Origin: Diphasiastrum complanatum
Taxonomy: Eukaryota; Streptophyta; Lycopodiopsida; Lycopodiales; Lycopodiaceae
DNA length: 37,336 nt
NCBI GenBank assembly: GCA_029204225.1
Contig: MU835669.1
Span: forward strand, 1-37,336
Direction of reading: 5' to 3'
This document shows positions 9,891-19,799 of the stretch, piece after piece; the stretch's first letter is position 1, and every line of letters begins with the position of its first letter. The notes under the pieces are model-generated. The model was not told where the DNA came from, did no database searches, and saw nothing but the letters and a program-made list of their open reading frames with translations. A program made the position numbers and the translations under genes.

Positions 9891-10273
9891 CCATTGCTTG
9901 AATCCACTCCTCTTCTTTCCATGATTCATCTACACTTGTAGCTTCATCAAAAGAGGTTAGGAAAACAACATAATTTCTAGAAACTACTTGCTTACCCTTT
10001 TCATCATATTCGAGCCTTGAAGGCATTTGTCTTTCCCTTGATGTTATCCTTGGCTTTTGACTTGATGAAGGTCCATCATCATCACCATATAAATAAGATC
10101 CTTTACATCAACATCAAGGATGTCAGATCCATCCACATCACCATCAATAGTACTTGAAGACACTTTTGAAATATTCCTCTCATAAAAAATGACATTTCTA
10201 CCAACACTCACTTGTTAGTAGAAGGAATGTAGGCTCTACTCACCTCACTATATCCAACAAAAATACCTTTCCT

Positions 10274-11100
10274 TCAATATGGATCCTCCTTGGTCCTATC
10301 ATCAAGAGTAATGTTGACATGGCATGTGCATCCAAAAGTTCTTATAAAGTTGACACTCGGCCTCCTCTTGAATAGCATCTCAAAAGGTGTCCTTCCATCC
10401 AAAATAGCCCTCGGCCATCTATTGCACAAGAAATTGGTACACAAAAAAGCTTGATCTAAAAGTGGTTTATCAACGTTAGCACTGAACCTCATGGCTTTTG
10501 CATTTTGACATAAAGTCCTATTCTTCCTTTTAGCCACTCCATTTTGTTGTGGGGTTGGTTCTTGTTGTTGTATACTCCCTCTTGATCCCATGCTCATCAC
10601 AAAAGGCCTTTAACTTGGTAGATATGTACTCACCACCATTGTCACTCCTTAAGCACTTGATGAAAAATTGGTTTGCATTCTTGAACTTAACAAAGACATC
10701 ATGCACTTCATCTTTGCTCTTTAGTTAGATAGATCCAACAGAATCTACTAAAATCATCAATGAAAGTTACATACATCTTAGCTCCACTATTGCTAATTGT
10801 AGTAATTTCATGAATATTCGAATGTACAACTTGAAAAGGCTTTGTATATCTAGATGTAGATCTAGTATAAGGTAGTATATGTGACTTTGAAAAAGCACAA
10901 GACTCACAAACATGATTGATACTTTCTAAGGAACTTGGTAGACCTATCACAACTTGCTTGCTAGCCATTACCTCCAATGACTTGAAATTGAGGTGTCCCA
11001 TTCTTTTATGCCAATTAAACCTCTTGAATAGGTATTTGCTCTCTTGCAACACATTCAACTTGGTTATCAATAACACAAGAATCTAGTTTGAACAACTTCC
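10274..11100 (-). pseudogene. Copia A integrase region
   Basis: Minus-strand pieces in several frames. The pre-integrase zinc motif is FNWHKRMGHLNFKSLE ... CESCAFSKSH. The catalytic core starts with VVHSNIHE, where the family has HSD, so the first catalytic Asp is Asn (about 10815-10825). It continues with TFIDDFSRFCW, then SDNGGEYIS (about 10626-10655, other frame, second Asp kept), then QQNGVAKRKNRTL, where the family has A-E-R, so the catalytic Glu is Lys. The GAG-to-AAG and GAT-to-AAT changes are each one G-to-A step. The element cannot integrate on its own. Confidence 0.85.
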
Positions 11101-11122
11101 CTTGTCTTTTACCTTTTTCAAT

Positions 11123-11430
11123 CTAGATATCCTTCCTTTTGATCATACAAGCATCTCCATCAAACTCAACTTTGAGACCTTTACTTAGAAATTGACTCAC
11201 ACTAAGCAGATTCTTGGTTATAGATGGAATGAACAAAACATCCTCCAAATGAACATTCCTTTTTGTAGAGAGAGAAATAGGAATTGTGCCAATCCTTTTG
11301 ATTGCACACTCACCATCATTGGCCGTGTAGATCACCCTCTTGTCATCTCCATATACCAACAAAGAAGTGAAGTACTCTTTGTGAAAAGTCATGTGTGAAC
11401 TTATTCCACTATCAATCCACCATGGATCTA
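11123..11430 (-). pseudogene. Copia A aspartic protease
   Basis: The minus-strand frame begins WWIDSGISSHMTFHKEYF, which keeps the D-S-G active-site triplet of copia proteases (D-S-G-A-S-x-H-M). It runs through VYTANDGECAIKRIGTI and VLFIPSITKNLLSVSQF, the usual end of this region, to a stop at 11123. It follows the gag zinc knuckle after one stop codon at 11452-11450. Confidence 0.85.
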
Positions 11431-11800
11431 GATCTCCATTAATACTAAATCATACATGAAGATTTGCATCTTGAACATCCAAACCATCCTCATCAAGAGT
11501 AAGATTACCTTGCTTGTCTCCTTGATCTCTCTTCTTCTTGTAGCACTCACTTGAAAAGTGTCCTTTGATGCCACAATAGAAGCACTTGAGCTTTGATCTA
11601 CCCTTCGTTTTGCCATTTGAAGAAGCATTCACTTGATCTTGCCCTTTAGACCACCTACTTTTGCTTTTGCCCTTGAATTTGCCTTTGATGAACATAGCCT
11701 CCTCTCCAACTTGAGATGTTGATGAAGATCCACCTCTTGCTTGAAGCCCATATTCTTCATTGATCAAGATCTCTTGAAGATCAATCAAACTTGGCAAAGT
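11428..11800 (-). pseudogene. Copia A gag C-terminal part with zinc knuckle
   Basis: The frame starts SLIDLQEILINEEYGLQA and runs through a basic Lys/Ser-rich stretch into CFYCGIKGHFSSEC, a complete C-x2-C-x4-H-x4-C knuckle that binds the RNA genome. It ends in an acidic linker (LTLDEDGLD). The same architecture is seen in copia D (21947-22396), which is in the opposite orientation. Confidence 0.87.
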
Positions 11801-12310
11801 CTTTTGAATAGCAATACTCTAAACAATATTAGAATGAGCATCCAACAATTTATTGATGAAGATTAAACAAGCTCTCCTTTCTTAATGCTCTCATCAAAGT
11901 AAGCCAAATCATCATTCAATGCTTTCACTCTCAAAATAAAAGTAATTGGACTTTCTTTGTTCTTTTGCAAACAAAAAAAGATTTTTCTTCTTAGAGTCAA
12001 CACTCTAGAAGTAGACTTGGACATAAAGCTTCTTCAATGAATCCCAAGCATCCTTTAATGAATTACTCTTACCAACTTCCTTGAGAAGCTCATTGGTAAC
12101 ATTCATCTTTATCATGTGTAGAGCCTTCTTGGTCCTCTTGTCATACCTCATTTGATCTTGTTGTGTTGCTGGTCTCTCTTCCAAACCTACAACAATATCC
12201 AAAACATCATTCATCTCAAGAAGTGATTCCATCATCACTTTTCACAATGCATAGCTACTTGAGGTAAGCCTATCGTTGGCTTCCAACATGACTCCACTTG
12301 ATGTAGCCAT
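11801..12310 (-). pseudogene. Copia A gag N-terminal part
   Basis: ATG at 12310 gives MATSSGVMLEANDRLTSSSY. A TGA then sits where copia gags usually have Trp (Y-A-x-W-K-V), followed by KVMMESLLEMNDVLDIVVG and a clean UBN2-type stretch to about 12005 (WDSLKKLYVQV). Beyond it, LRRKIFF, ESPITFILRVKALNDDLAYF and a final helix are spread over different frames with stops. Confidence 0.8.
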
Positions 12311-12427
12311 GTAGCAATGACCTGATCCTCTCTTTCAATTTGTTTCAATGCACAAAGAACTCCTTTGAACAACAACAAATGTTTTTGAAAGAAAATCACA
12401 AAGATATGAAACTACTCAATTCTCTTC

Positions 12428-12446
12428 TAGCACTTATACCAAGCAA
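12428..12446 (-). promoter_or_regulatory. Degenerate copia primer-binding site for element A
   Basis: On the minus strand GCTTGGTATAAGTGCTAG is a diverged form of TTGGTATCAGAGC, the initiator-tRNA-Met site of copia elements. It lies about 120 bp before the gag ATG at 12310, the expected place. The 5' LTR would start at about 12447 going up, but its far end was not found. Confidence 0.4.
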
Positions 12447-12669
12447 ATCACCACATAGAATAGTGAAATATTGATCAACCTATGATCTATCCTCAATCTA
12501 ATGACTTTTGCCACTTCCTAAGATTGAAACACACTCAAATGAAGTTTAGTAATCTCCCTGTCTAGAGATCCAATCAAAATTAGGGTTTAGAAAAAATCAC
12601 AAAAAATTGATTATTTCAAAATCTACATGCAAATGCCAAAAACTTGGTATGCAATCTATTAGCCACCAT
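12447..12669 (-). other. Possible 5' LTR of copia A
   Basis: AT-rich sequence on the 5' side of the degenerate primer site. There is no matching 3' LTR in the window (element A is cut at 9295), so the LTR call rests on position alone. Confidence 0.25.
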
Positions 12670-12951
12670 TTAGGCTTTTCCAATGCTCAAAAAATTGGCC
12701 AAATTCAACATGTAATGTGAGAAATCAGAATTAATCAAGATTATAACTCTATATAGTGTTTTGATATACTCCTTAACCAACAACTTCCTTAGCGCTTGAA
12801 ACTGCTCTAGGGTAAGTTGCGTTTCAACTTGCACAATTTTTTTTGGTTCTCCTGGCTCAGCAAGATTCATTAGTTGTGTCCTAGTTCCATCGTAAACATC
12901 TTTTGTTTCTGGTTCTTCCTCTTCTGGTTCACGATGAGCTTTCGGTAACAT
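12670..12951 (-). other. Unrecognised acidic reading frame
   Basis: ATG at 12951, 93 codons; the frame is also open upstream to about 13010 (VGLATRQVDGTRVVT precedes the Met). The first 25 residues are strongly acidic (REPEEEEPETKD). Then comes a predicted helix, ETQLTLEQFQALRKLLVKEY, and a hydrophobic tail from about residue 65 that probably reflects loss of the true frame. I do not recognise it. It lies between the 3' end of copia B and the 5' end of copia A, so it may be a gag fragment from another element or a host exon caught between insertions. Confidence 0.35.
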
Positions 12952-13052
12952 AGTGACAACGCGTGTCCCGTCGACTTGCCTCGTGGCGAGGCCAACTGAT
13001 CCTTATCCACTGATAGGACCCACAGTACAGTAACACAGTGATTCTAACTTTA

Positions 13053-13080
13053 ATTCTAACTCTCTCCCTTAAAGTAGAGT
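13053..13080 (-). other. Copia B polypurine tract and LTR start
   Basis: On the minus strand, AAGGGAGAGAGTTAGAATTA follows the last pol codons by about 35 bp. Purine run plus a (T)GTTAGAAT-like start is the usual arrangement at the 3' LTR of copia. The LTR itself is short or degraded and fades by about 12960. Confidence 0.5.
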
Positions 13081-13114
13081 CACTTTTTATACAGTCATAT
13101 ACATAGCTTTAAAG

Positions 13115-14580
13115 TCAACAAACTTTAAATACAGAAAGTTTTGATCTAAACTTATCAAACTTTTCTCCAGTAAGTGGCTTAGTGAAAATATCAGCTAGTT
13201 GTTCTTCTGTGCTACAATGAACAACATGAATTTAAGGACTTAGCAGCTTTTCACGTATGAAGTGATATTGAATCTCAATGTGTTTAGTTCTCGCATGGAA
13301 CACTGGATTCTTTGCTAGCTAAATGCCACTCTGACTGTCGCTATGTAAAGTTGTGGGATTTTTCTGCTTCATGCCAATCTCTTCCAAGATTTGTCTCAAC
13401 CATATAGCTTCTTGTGCAGCACTACACATTGCCTTATACTCAGCTTCTATGGTGGAAAGATCAATTGTACTTTGCTTCTTACTAGACCAGAAAAAGCAAT
13501 TATTACAAAACTGGAATATATATCCTGTGGTGGATCTACGTTCACCATAGTCACCTCCCCAGTCCGCATCCACATAGCCACACAACTCAGGTAAACCATC
13601 ATGCTTCCTGTAAATCAAGCCATACTTTGATGTGCCTTTCACATAACGCAAAATGCATTTAGCTGCTTTCCAATGCGTTTTTGTAGGTGCTGCCATAAAC
13701 TGACTTACAATGCCAACAACATAGCATATATCTGGTCTAGTTGTGGTAAGGTAAATCAAGCTCCCTACTAACTGTCTATATAGCGTAGCATCAAATGATT
13801 GTGATTCATCAAACTTAGAAAGCTTTTTATCTAGTTCAATAGGAGTGTTTACTGGTTTGCAATCTTGCAACCTAAACCTGTGTAGTAACTCTTTGACATA
13901 TTTCACCTGTGTTAAACCCACTTCATGTCCTTTTTGCCACACTTCTACTCCAAGGCAGTAATGCATCAGGCTGAGATCCGTCATCTCAAATTGTTCCATG
14001 AGGTCTTTCTTGATTATGTCTATCATCTCTTGATTATTTCCCGTAATAATCAAGTCATAAACATAAAGAGCAATCAAAGCAACCATACCATCAAAGCATA
14101 AGACATATAGATTTGGATCAGAATGTGTTCTCACCATCCCCTTTGAACGAAAGTAGGCATCAATGCTGCTATACCACGCACATGGTGCTTGTTTAAGACC
14201 ATAAAGTGCTTTCTTCAAGCGACATACTTTATTTTCCTGTCCTTTCGTTACAAAGCCTTCAGGTTGATCCATGAACACTTCTTCTTCTAACTCACCATTT
14301 AAAAAAGTAGATTTCACATCCATCTGATGCAAAGGCCAACCAAAATGTGAAGCTAAAGCAATAAGTAGACGTAGAGTATTCCACTTACACACCGGTGCAA
14401 AGGTCTCCTCATAGTCATTGCCTTTATTTTGTGCGTACCCTTTGATTACCAATCTTGCTTTGTGCTTTGCTATGCTTCCATCTGCATGGTACTTAGTTCT
14501 ATATACCCATTTGCAACCAATGGGTTTCTTGCCAACTGGTGGTTCTACTAAGTCCCATGTGCTATGCTTAGCAATTGACT
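13115..14580 (-). pseudogene. Copia B reverse transcriptase and RNase H
   Basis: Longest open frame of the window. It is open from the break at about 14580 (KHSTWDLVEPPVGKKPIGCKW) to a TAG at 13319. RT: YHADGSIAKHKARLVIKGYA, ASHFGWPLHQMDVKSTFLNG, ALYGLKQAPCAWY. The catalytic site reads L-Y-V-Y-D (about 14047-14070), not Y-V-D-D, so the first Asp is Tyr. RNase H: GYVDADWGGDYGERRSTTGY, LSTIEAEYKAM and LHSDSQSGI. After the TAG the frame still reads LAKNPVFHARTKHIEIQYHF and, past another stop, EEQLADIFTKPLTG, ending at 13115. Upstream integrase and gag are missing. The copy is therefore dead despite its 377-codon open stretch. Confidence 0.92.
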
Positions 14581-14581
14581 C

Positions 14582-15340
14582 AAGATCAAAGTCCTAAGAT
14601 CAGATAGTGGAGGCAAGTACAAGTCTAATGATTTCAATGATCTTTGTGATCAATGTGGGATCAAAAGACAATTTACACAAGCTCATACTCCCGCTCTCAA
14701 TGGTGCAGCTGAGCGCAAGAATCGTACGATTGTGAAAAATGCCAGATCTATGCTAGCTGAGATGAAACTACCAAAAGATTTTTGGTTAGAAGCATGCAGT
14801 ACGGCAGTCTTTCTTCAAAATAGAAGTCCTACCATTGCCATACCAAAGATAACACCCGAGGAAGCATTCACAAAGAAGAAGCCAAAGGTGAACCACTTGC
14901 GAATATCTGGATGTAAGGCCTTTGTACACATTCCTAAGGAAGAGAGACATAAACTTGATGTAAAGGCTATCAAGTGTATATTCCTAGGATATGATGATCG
15001 TGTGAAGGGCTATAGATGTTTTGATCCAGTGGAAAACAAAATCCATGTAAGCCGTGATGTTATCTTCGATGAATCCAAGATGTATGAAGACGAGGATGCT
15101 GAGAAGATAGATACATCCAGTGGGAAAGATGGTATAGTGAGGATACCACCTGATGATGATCCATTCATTGACCTTCCGAGTGACGAATATGAGGATACAT
15201 CTAAAGATACTACTACACAACCTCAAGAGACAAGTTGGAGAGGTAGAGACAAACCTTTTGGTGTAAGAAGGATTGCAGTTGCAGGTGACAAACGCAAGGA
15301 GAGGGATGTATCGTGGGATACATTTTCACCAGGAAGTTGA
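14582..15340 (+). pseudogene. Copia C integrase C-terminal half
   Basis: Plus-strand frame, open from the junction at about 14581 to 15340. It starts KVLRSDSGGKYKSN (second catalytic Asp present) and has AHTPALNGAAERKNRTI (catalytic Glu present). It then shows KDFWLEACSTAVFLQNRSP, LRISGCKAFVHIPKEER and GYRCFDPVENKIHVSRDVIF, the standard end of copia integrase. A frameshift near 15330 moves into the linker (REKKQPERYEANYAL in another frame), which leads on to the RT. The first catalytic Asp and everything before it are absent because the fragment begins at the head-to-head junction. Confidence 0.9.
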
Positions 15341-15525
15341 TCACCTGACAGGAAGCTCCCTAAGTGGTTTGAGAGATTGTTGGAGATCCGCGACATGGAT
15401 GACTTTCCAGGATCATCTAGCCAGGGAGAGCTACAAAGATCAACAAGAGAGAAGAAACAACCTGAAAGGTATGAAGCAAATTATGCTCTCTTATCTAGCA
15501 TTATTCAAAGCAAATAACCTTTGAC

Positions 15526-16243
15526 TTATGGTGAAGCGAAGGATGATGACATTTGGGTCAAGGCCATGGGAGAGGAGATGGAATCAATTGCTAAGCATAG
15601 CACATGGGACTTAGTAGAACCACCAGTTGGCAAAAACCCATTGGTTGCAAATGGGTATACAGGACTAAGTACCATGCAGATGGAAGTATAGCAAAACACA
15701 AGGCAAGATTGGCGATCAAAGGGTATGCACAAAGTAAAGGTATCGACTATGAAGAGACCTTTGTGCCAGTATGTAAGTGGAATACTCTATGTCTACTAGT
15801 TGCTTTAGCTTCACATTTTGGTTGGCCTTTGCATCAGATGGATGTGAAATCTACTTTCATAAATGGTGAGTTAGAAGAAGAGGTGTTCATGGATCAACCT
15901 GAAGGCTTTGTAGCAAAGGGACAAGAAAATAAAATATGTCACTTGAAGAAGGTTAACAGGCACCATGTGCGTGGTATAGCAGGATTGATGCCTATTTTCG
16001 TTCAAAGGGGATGGTGAGAACACATTTTGATTTAAATCTATATGTTTTATGCTTTGATGGTATGGTTGCTTTAATTGCTCTTTATGTTGATGACTTGATT
16101 ATTACGGGAAATAATCAAGAGATGATAGATATGATCAAGAAAGACCTCATGGAACAATTCGAGATGACAGATCTCAGCCTAATGCATTATTGCCTTGGAG
16201 TAGAAGTGTGGCAAAAAGGACACGAAGTGGGTTTAACACAGGT
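15526..16243 (+). pseudogene. Copia C reverse transcriptase, truncated
   Basis: Same family as copia B; long stretches are nearly identical (ASHFGWPLHQMDVKSTFING, GMVRTHFDLNLYVLCFDG). A 1-nt loss splits PPVGK from KPIGCKW near 15635. A short deletion near 15945-15965 removes the region of B that reads ALYGLKQ. The Y-V-D-D site is intact (about 16085-16096), unlike in B. The homology stops at 16243, exactly where unrelated coiled-coil sequence begins; RNase H is missing. Confidence 0.9.
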
Positions 16244-16600
16244 AGTGAGACGTTGTTGTAGTTGTTGCTGGATCTCTTGGACCTTGGTCTGAGCGTCCGC
16301 GATAGATTTGGATAAGGTTGTGACATACCCTTGGAGATCCGCTTCATAATTCTCGAGCTTTTTCACCTCAGCTTTTTTGATTGTTCATGTTGTTGGGTGA
16401 TTAACAGGGCTTGTTGTAACTGACTGATCTCACCCCGCAGCTGAGTGTTGCTTGTTGCTAACTCCAATACATGACCGTTCAGCTTTGTTTTGGCAGCTAC
16501 CGCTTCCTGGACATAAGTTCCCAAGATTTGGTAGGCCGTCGTGATATCCGTAGGACTGGCCGGGCCGGTATGCTCCACGCCCAAATTTCAGTACAAGAGA
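16244..16600 (-). pseudogene. Unrecognised coiled-coil protein fragment
   Basis: The minus-strand frame 16584-16363 reads SPTDITTAYQILGTYVQEAV and then a clear heptad pattern (ELATSNTQLRGEISQLQQAL). After a 1-nt shift near 16370 the coil continues to 16250 (ENYEADLQGYVTTLSKSIAD, EIQQQLQQRL). Such coils occur in gag proteins of some gypsy elements and in host proteins; I cannot choose. It abuts the break in copia C at 16243 and runs in the direction of the gypsy gag at 17.7-18.5 kb. Confidence 0.5.
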
Positions 16601-17588
16601 CAAAAAACCAACGTCCGAGAGCGAAGGTGACGGTCCTACAAGTAGAGAAGACGGCATGGCTGGCACAACCTGCACCCATCAACAGACCCCTCAACCAAGA
16701 TGATGTGGATCTCTTCATAAAATAGGTGCAGGTCCATACCGATACATTTGTCAAGTATGAGGTCAAATTCAACAACTATCAGTGTGGGGCATGGCAAGAG
16801 TTGGCGCAGACAAAGAATTCTCTGAAGACTTGCCAAAAGAGTATGGAGCAGCAATCGCAATCAACCGTAGTGGTGATTCCATCGCCACCCTTGAAAGACC
16901 CGTCGATCAGCACCAATTCCAGTCAAGAGCAAGGCACACAGGCGTACATGATCAAGGGCCCCCTGATATAGGAATGAAAAATCAAGGTCAAGATCAGAGC
17001 CATGATATGGGTCTGAGCCAAAGCCAAGAGGAGGGCCAAGCCTCCACATCTCACGGCTCGAGATCCATATCTGCTAGCCGCGCTTTCTAACGTCCAAAGT
17101 CCGTGGAGGAGAAAATCAATGAATTCCTAGCAAAGTATCCCCACGAGTCTTCAAAAGGCAGCTGACAGATATCATTTTCAGCACATACCATAAAAGGAAA
17201 TGAACTGCAAGCACTCTCCGCCCTCCACCCACAATCAGAGTGGTGATAGCAGTTATTTGAACGTGACCCTACGGCCATCAGGGCCTATGTGACCAGTCCA
17301 CAACAACTAAGGGTGAACACACATTTCCAACCATGCACACGACGATCCAAATGGGCAGAATGCAGCACTCCTTTGGACATGATCACCATCCAAAACTATA
17401 ATTGGTCGAGAATTTTTTCAGAGCACAGTTGGGATATGGATGTAGACACCCAAAGGGCTCTCACCCAAGTCTCTAATAAATATTTCAACTGCCTTGACCC
17501 AACAGTCCACGCGGTAGTCACTTACGCCCGGGACTTAGAGTATATAATGGAAATTGAAATGATGGGTCAGTCTCTGATTTTGCTTTAG
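16600..17588 (+). pseudogene. Unrecognised long degenerate reading frame
   Basis: Plus-strand reading starting in one frame (TAWLAQPAPINRPLNQDDVD, then TFVKYEVKFNNYQCGAW after a TAG) and switching near 16800 to a second frame. That frame stays recognisably coding to 17588: DKEFSEDLPKEYGAAIAINR, a Gln/Ser/Asp-rich middle, RPKSVEEKINEFLAKYPHES, ALSALHPQSEW and MITIQNYNWSRIFSEHSWDM. Four or five in-frame stops interrupt it. Coherent composition over about 330 codons argues for a decayed real protein. I do not recognise the family. Confidence 0.45.
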
Positions 17589-17689
17589 GACTAGACACTC
17601 GTTCGCTGTACGGTTTTGTATACATACTGAACACCATACATTTTTGTGACGGAGATACTATAGCTGGTTTTGTTCTGGTAGATTAAGTG

Positions 17690-18530
17690 TTGTTGCTACA
17701 GCTCCTTTAAGGCTTTCAGTTTCTGATCAAACTGCGCCGTAAGTTGCTCCATCTGCTATTTGTGTAATTTTGTCATCTGTTTCAATAGCAGTTCTGTGGA
17801 TAGAATGGAAGCATTTGATGATGATGATGCTATTGAGGGGGTAGGAGTATGGGTGGGTGAATATTCGTCGTCTGATCCCTCATCCTCTTCCCTGATGGCA
17901 TCCTCCATAGCTTCTTGCAGAGTAGCGTACTGCTCCCATCATTTCAGTTCTCTCCTGATGCTACGTGGTAACCCCGCAAGGAACCACGTGATCACCACAT
18001 GATCGGGAGTAAGGGCTGCACTACACTCGGATCATAGATGTTTGACCTGCTCAATATAGTCCCTGACCCTTTCTCTTTTTCCCATCTTGACCTTGCTGAG
18101 CAGGAGAAACGGGTTTTCTAGGAACTTCCTTGTTAAAAGCGCGTGATGAGAGCCGCTTTAACTGCCTCCCAGGTGGATTTTTCTTCCTATGATAAGTTGA
18201 AAAACCAATCTTGAGCCATAGCTACTAGTAACATGGGAAACAACATCAACTTGTTTGCAGGTGTCCGATCGCCGTAGATTTGGAGTAAGCGGATGTGATC
18301 TGATGATCCATCATATTTTGGTATCTCCATCCGAGGTGCCCTCTGGACTGCTTGCGAGGGAGCGACAAGTACGGGTTGACCCATTGGATCCATTGGCAGT
18401 GGTTCCGGTTCTGCCTCTTGTTGCACAGCTGCTATTCTGGAACAGAGTGGTGCTTGATATGTTATCCTTCTTGCTAATGATCATCCATATCTCAGATTCA
18501 TTCGATGGTAGAGTCCAAAGTTATTGAATC
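17690..18530 (-). pseudogene. Ty3/gypsy-type gag fragment, second copy
   Basis: The minus-strand frame runs from about 18450 (QQEAEPEPLPMDPMGQPV) through RMEIPKYDGSSDHIRLL and KLMLFPMLLVAMAQDWFF to a stop at 18187. It then continues in other frames: WEAVKAALITRF, KVKMGKRERVRDYIEQVKHL, WFLAGLPRSIRRELK and an acidic tail (EDAIREEDEGSDDEYSPTHT). Motif order and wording match the plus-strand copy at 7994-8445; here the Trp of AQDWF is kept. It lies 0.8 kb downstream of the tRNA-Asp primer site on the same strand, so LTR, primer site, leader and gag form one element remnant. No protease or RT follows. Confidence 0.85.
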
Positions 18531-19309
18531 CTCCTAGTACAGTGTTGGATACAATCTGGATCTTAAGGATCTAATCAATCTAATTGGCCGAAAGTAAAAA
18601 ATTAGGCCCCTTATGGTGGGGTTTCCTTGATAGCTTTTTACTCCTTGCATTGATTGTCCTGAGATTTTGATAGTAGCTGGATCTAATGCACATCTTTCCA
18701 CTGATCTAGTCTGTCAGGGTTCTCTAGTGCGAGGGTTGGTTGTGCGAGGGTTCTTTAGCTGTTTTGCAGTAAAAAAACTTTGATATCTCTCTGATTATTG
18801 AAAATTAATTCTTTTCATCTAGGGTAGATCTGACTTTGGAATTCTCTGCAAGGATTAACTCTCGCAAGAAGTGAAAATTTCACTACCTACAAGGGTTCAG
18901 AACCACTAATTTGGCTTGATCTTTTCCAATAATCAGTACTAACTCTCGCAGGATTCATTACTGATGGAAATTGTCATTCTAGATCGATTGGAGTGATCTA
19001 CGAGAGTTCTCTATGAGGGTTAACTCTCACTGGTTTTAAAGATATTAAAAATTGATGAGATTTTAGGCTCTTTTTCCCTCCAAAAATGCAGATTGGTGTG
19101 CTTTTTGTGATTTTTTACTGGTTGCTATGGATTTCAAGCCCTTTGAGGCTGTTTAGGGCCTCCTCTACCCTCTAACACCTCCTAGCTGTGAACAGTCCAA
19201 ACACAAAAAGATACAAAAAACTAACTCTAAACATCCAAAAATCTACCTAAAACTACTCCAAAAAGCAAGAAATAGCTAAAATGCAGCTATACTAGTTAGT
19301 GGAAACCTA
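18531..19309 (-). other. Gypsy leader with repeated short motif
   Basis: Untranslated leader between primer site and gag. On the plus strand TGCGAGGGTT occurs at 18728-18737 and 18743-18752. AACTCTCGCA occurs at 18857-18866 and 18941-18950, with further variants near 19005-19030. The motif resembles, in both orientations, the AACCTTCGCC repeats in the leader of the plus-strand gypsy copy. No open frame of note. Confidence 0.55.
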
Positions 19310-19327
19310 TCCCCGGCAACGGTGCCA
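19310..19327 (-). promoter_or_regulatory. Gypsy primer-binding site (tRNA-Asp type)
   Basis: The minus strand reads TGGCACCGTTGCCGGGGA. This is the complement of the 3' end of plant tRNA-Asp (TGGCGCCGTTGCCGGGGA) with one G-to-A change. That primer site is typical of Athila/Tat-type Ty3/gypsy elements. It sits one base from a TG...(CA) LTR boundary at 19329 and upstream of a gag on the same strand. Confidence 0.82.
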
Positions 19328-19328
19328 C

Positions 19329-19795
19329 TGTAGGGTCGTGGTTCTCGCGTCGTACTAGCCCTTCCGCTTGCCAACAAGGGCTAGAACACTGGATAGGTTC
19401 CTAACTATGAATAGATGCTCCTTTTAGTTAGTTCTCTACTTTTTCCCTAACACTAGCACCACTAACACTACTCACCCCTAACTCTACTCCACTAAACTAA
19501 CATTCATCATGATTTTTATGAAAGAGAAGAGAGAGTATAAATGAGACAGAGAGAAAGAGAGAAAGAGGGAGGGAGAATTGAGATGGACGTTAGCTCAAAT
19601 GCTCAATGTCATTGCTTATGGAAAAACTTTAACTAGCATAAACAAAAAGCATGGAAAATGGAAATAATAAGCAATCCACAACAATGGCATAAACAAGAGT
19701 GATTAGCAAATGAGGATGCTTGAGCTCTCAAAATGGTAGACTCTTCCTCCTCTCTATCCAAATAGAGTACAAATGGTGTCTTTTTATAGGTGGGT
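19329..19795 (-). mobile_element. Gypsy 5' LTR, R-U5 part
   Basis: The LTR end (CCTACA on the minus strand) lies at 19329 beside the primer site. On the minus strand a TATA box (TATAAAAA, 19781-19788) would start transcription near 19750, giving an R-U5 of about 420 nt. U5 contains a hairpin (CTAGCCCTT at 19355-19363, AAGGGCTAG at 19376-19384) and a pyrimidine-rich stretch (GA-rich on plus, about 19524-19570). The U3 and the outer LTR end must lie above 19795, in or beyond the telomere-like array; the outer end was not found. Confidence 0.6.
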
Positions 19796-19799
19796 AAGG

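Larger units (their letters stand above)
13906..16243. repeat. Inverted repeat formed by copia B and C
   Basis: B (minus, 14580 down to 13906) and C (plus, about 15578 to 16243) carry the same RT segment in opposite orientation. The arms are roughly 660-690 bp and lie about 1 kb apart, with C's integrase in between. Any transcript crossing both would fold into a long hairpin. Confidence 0.85.
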
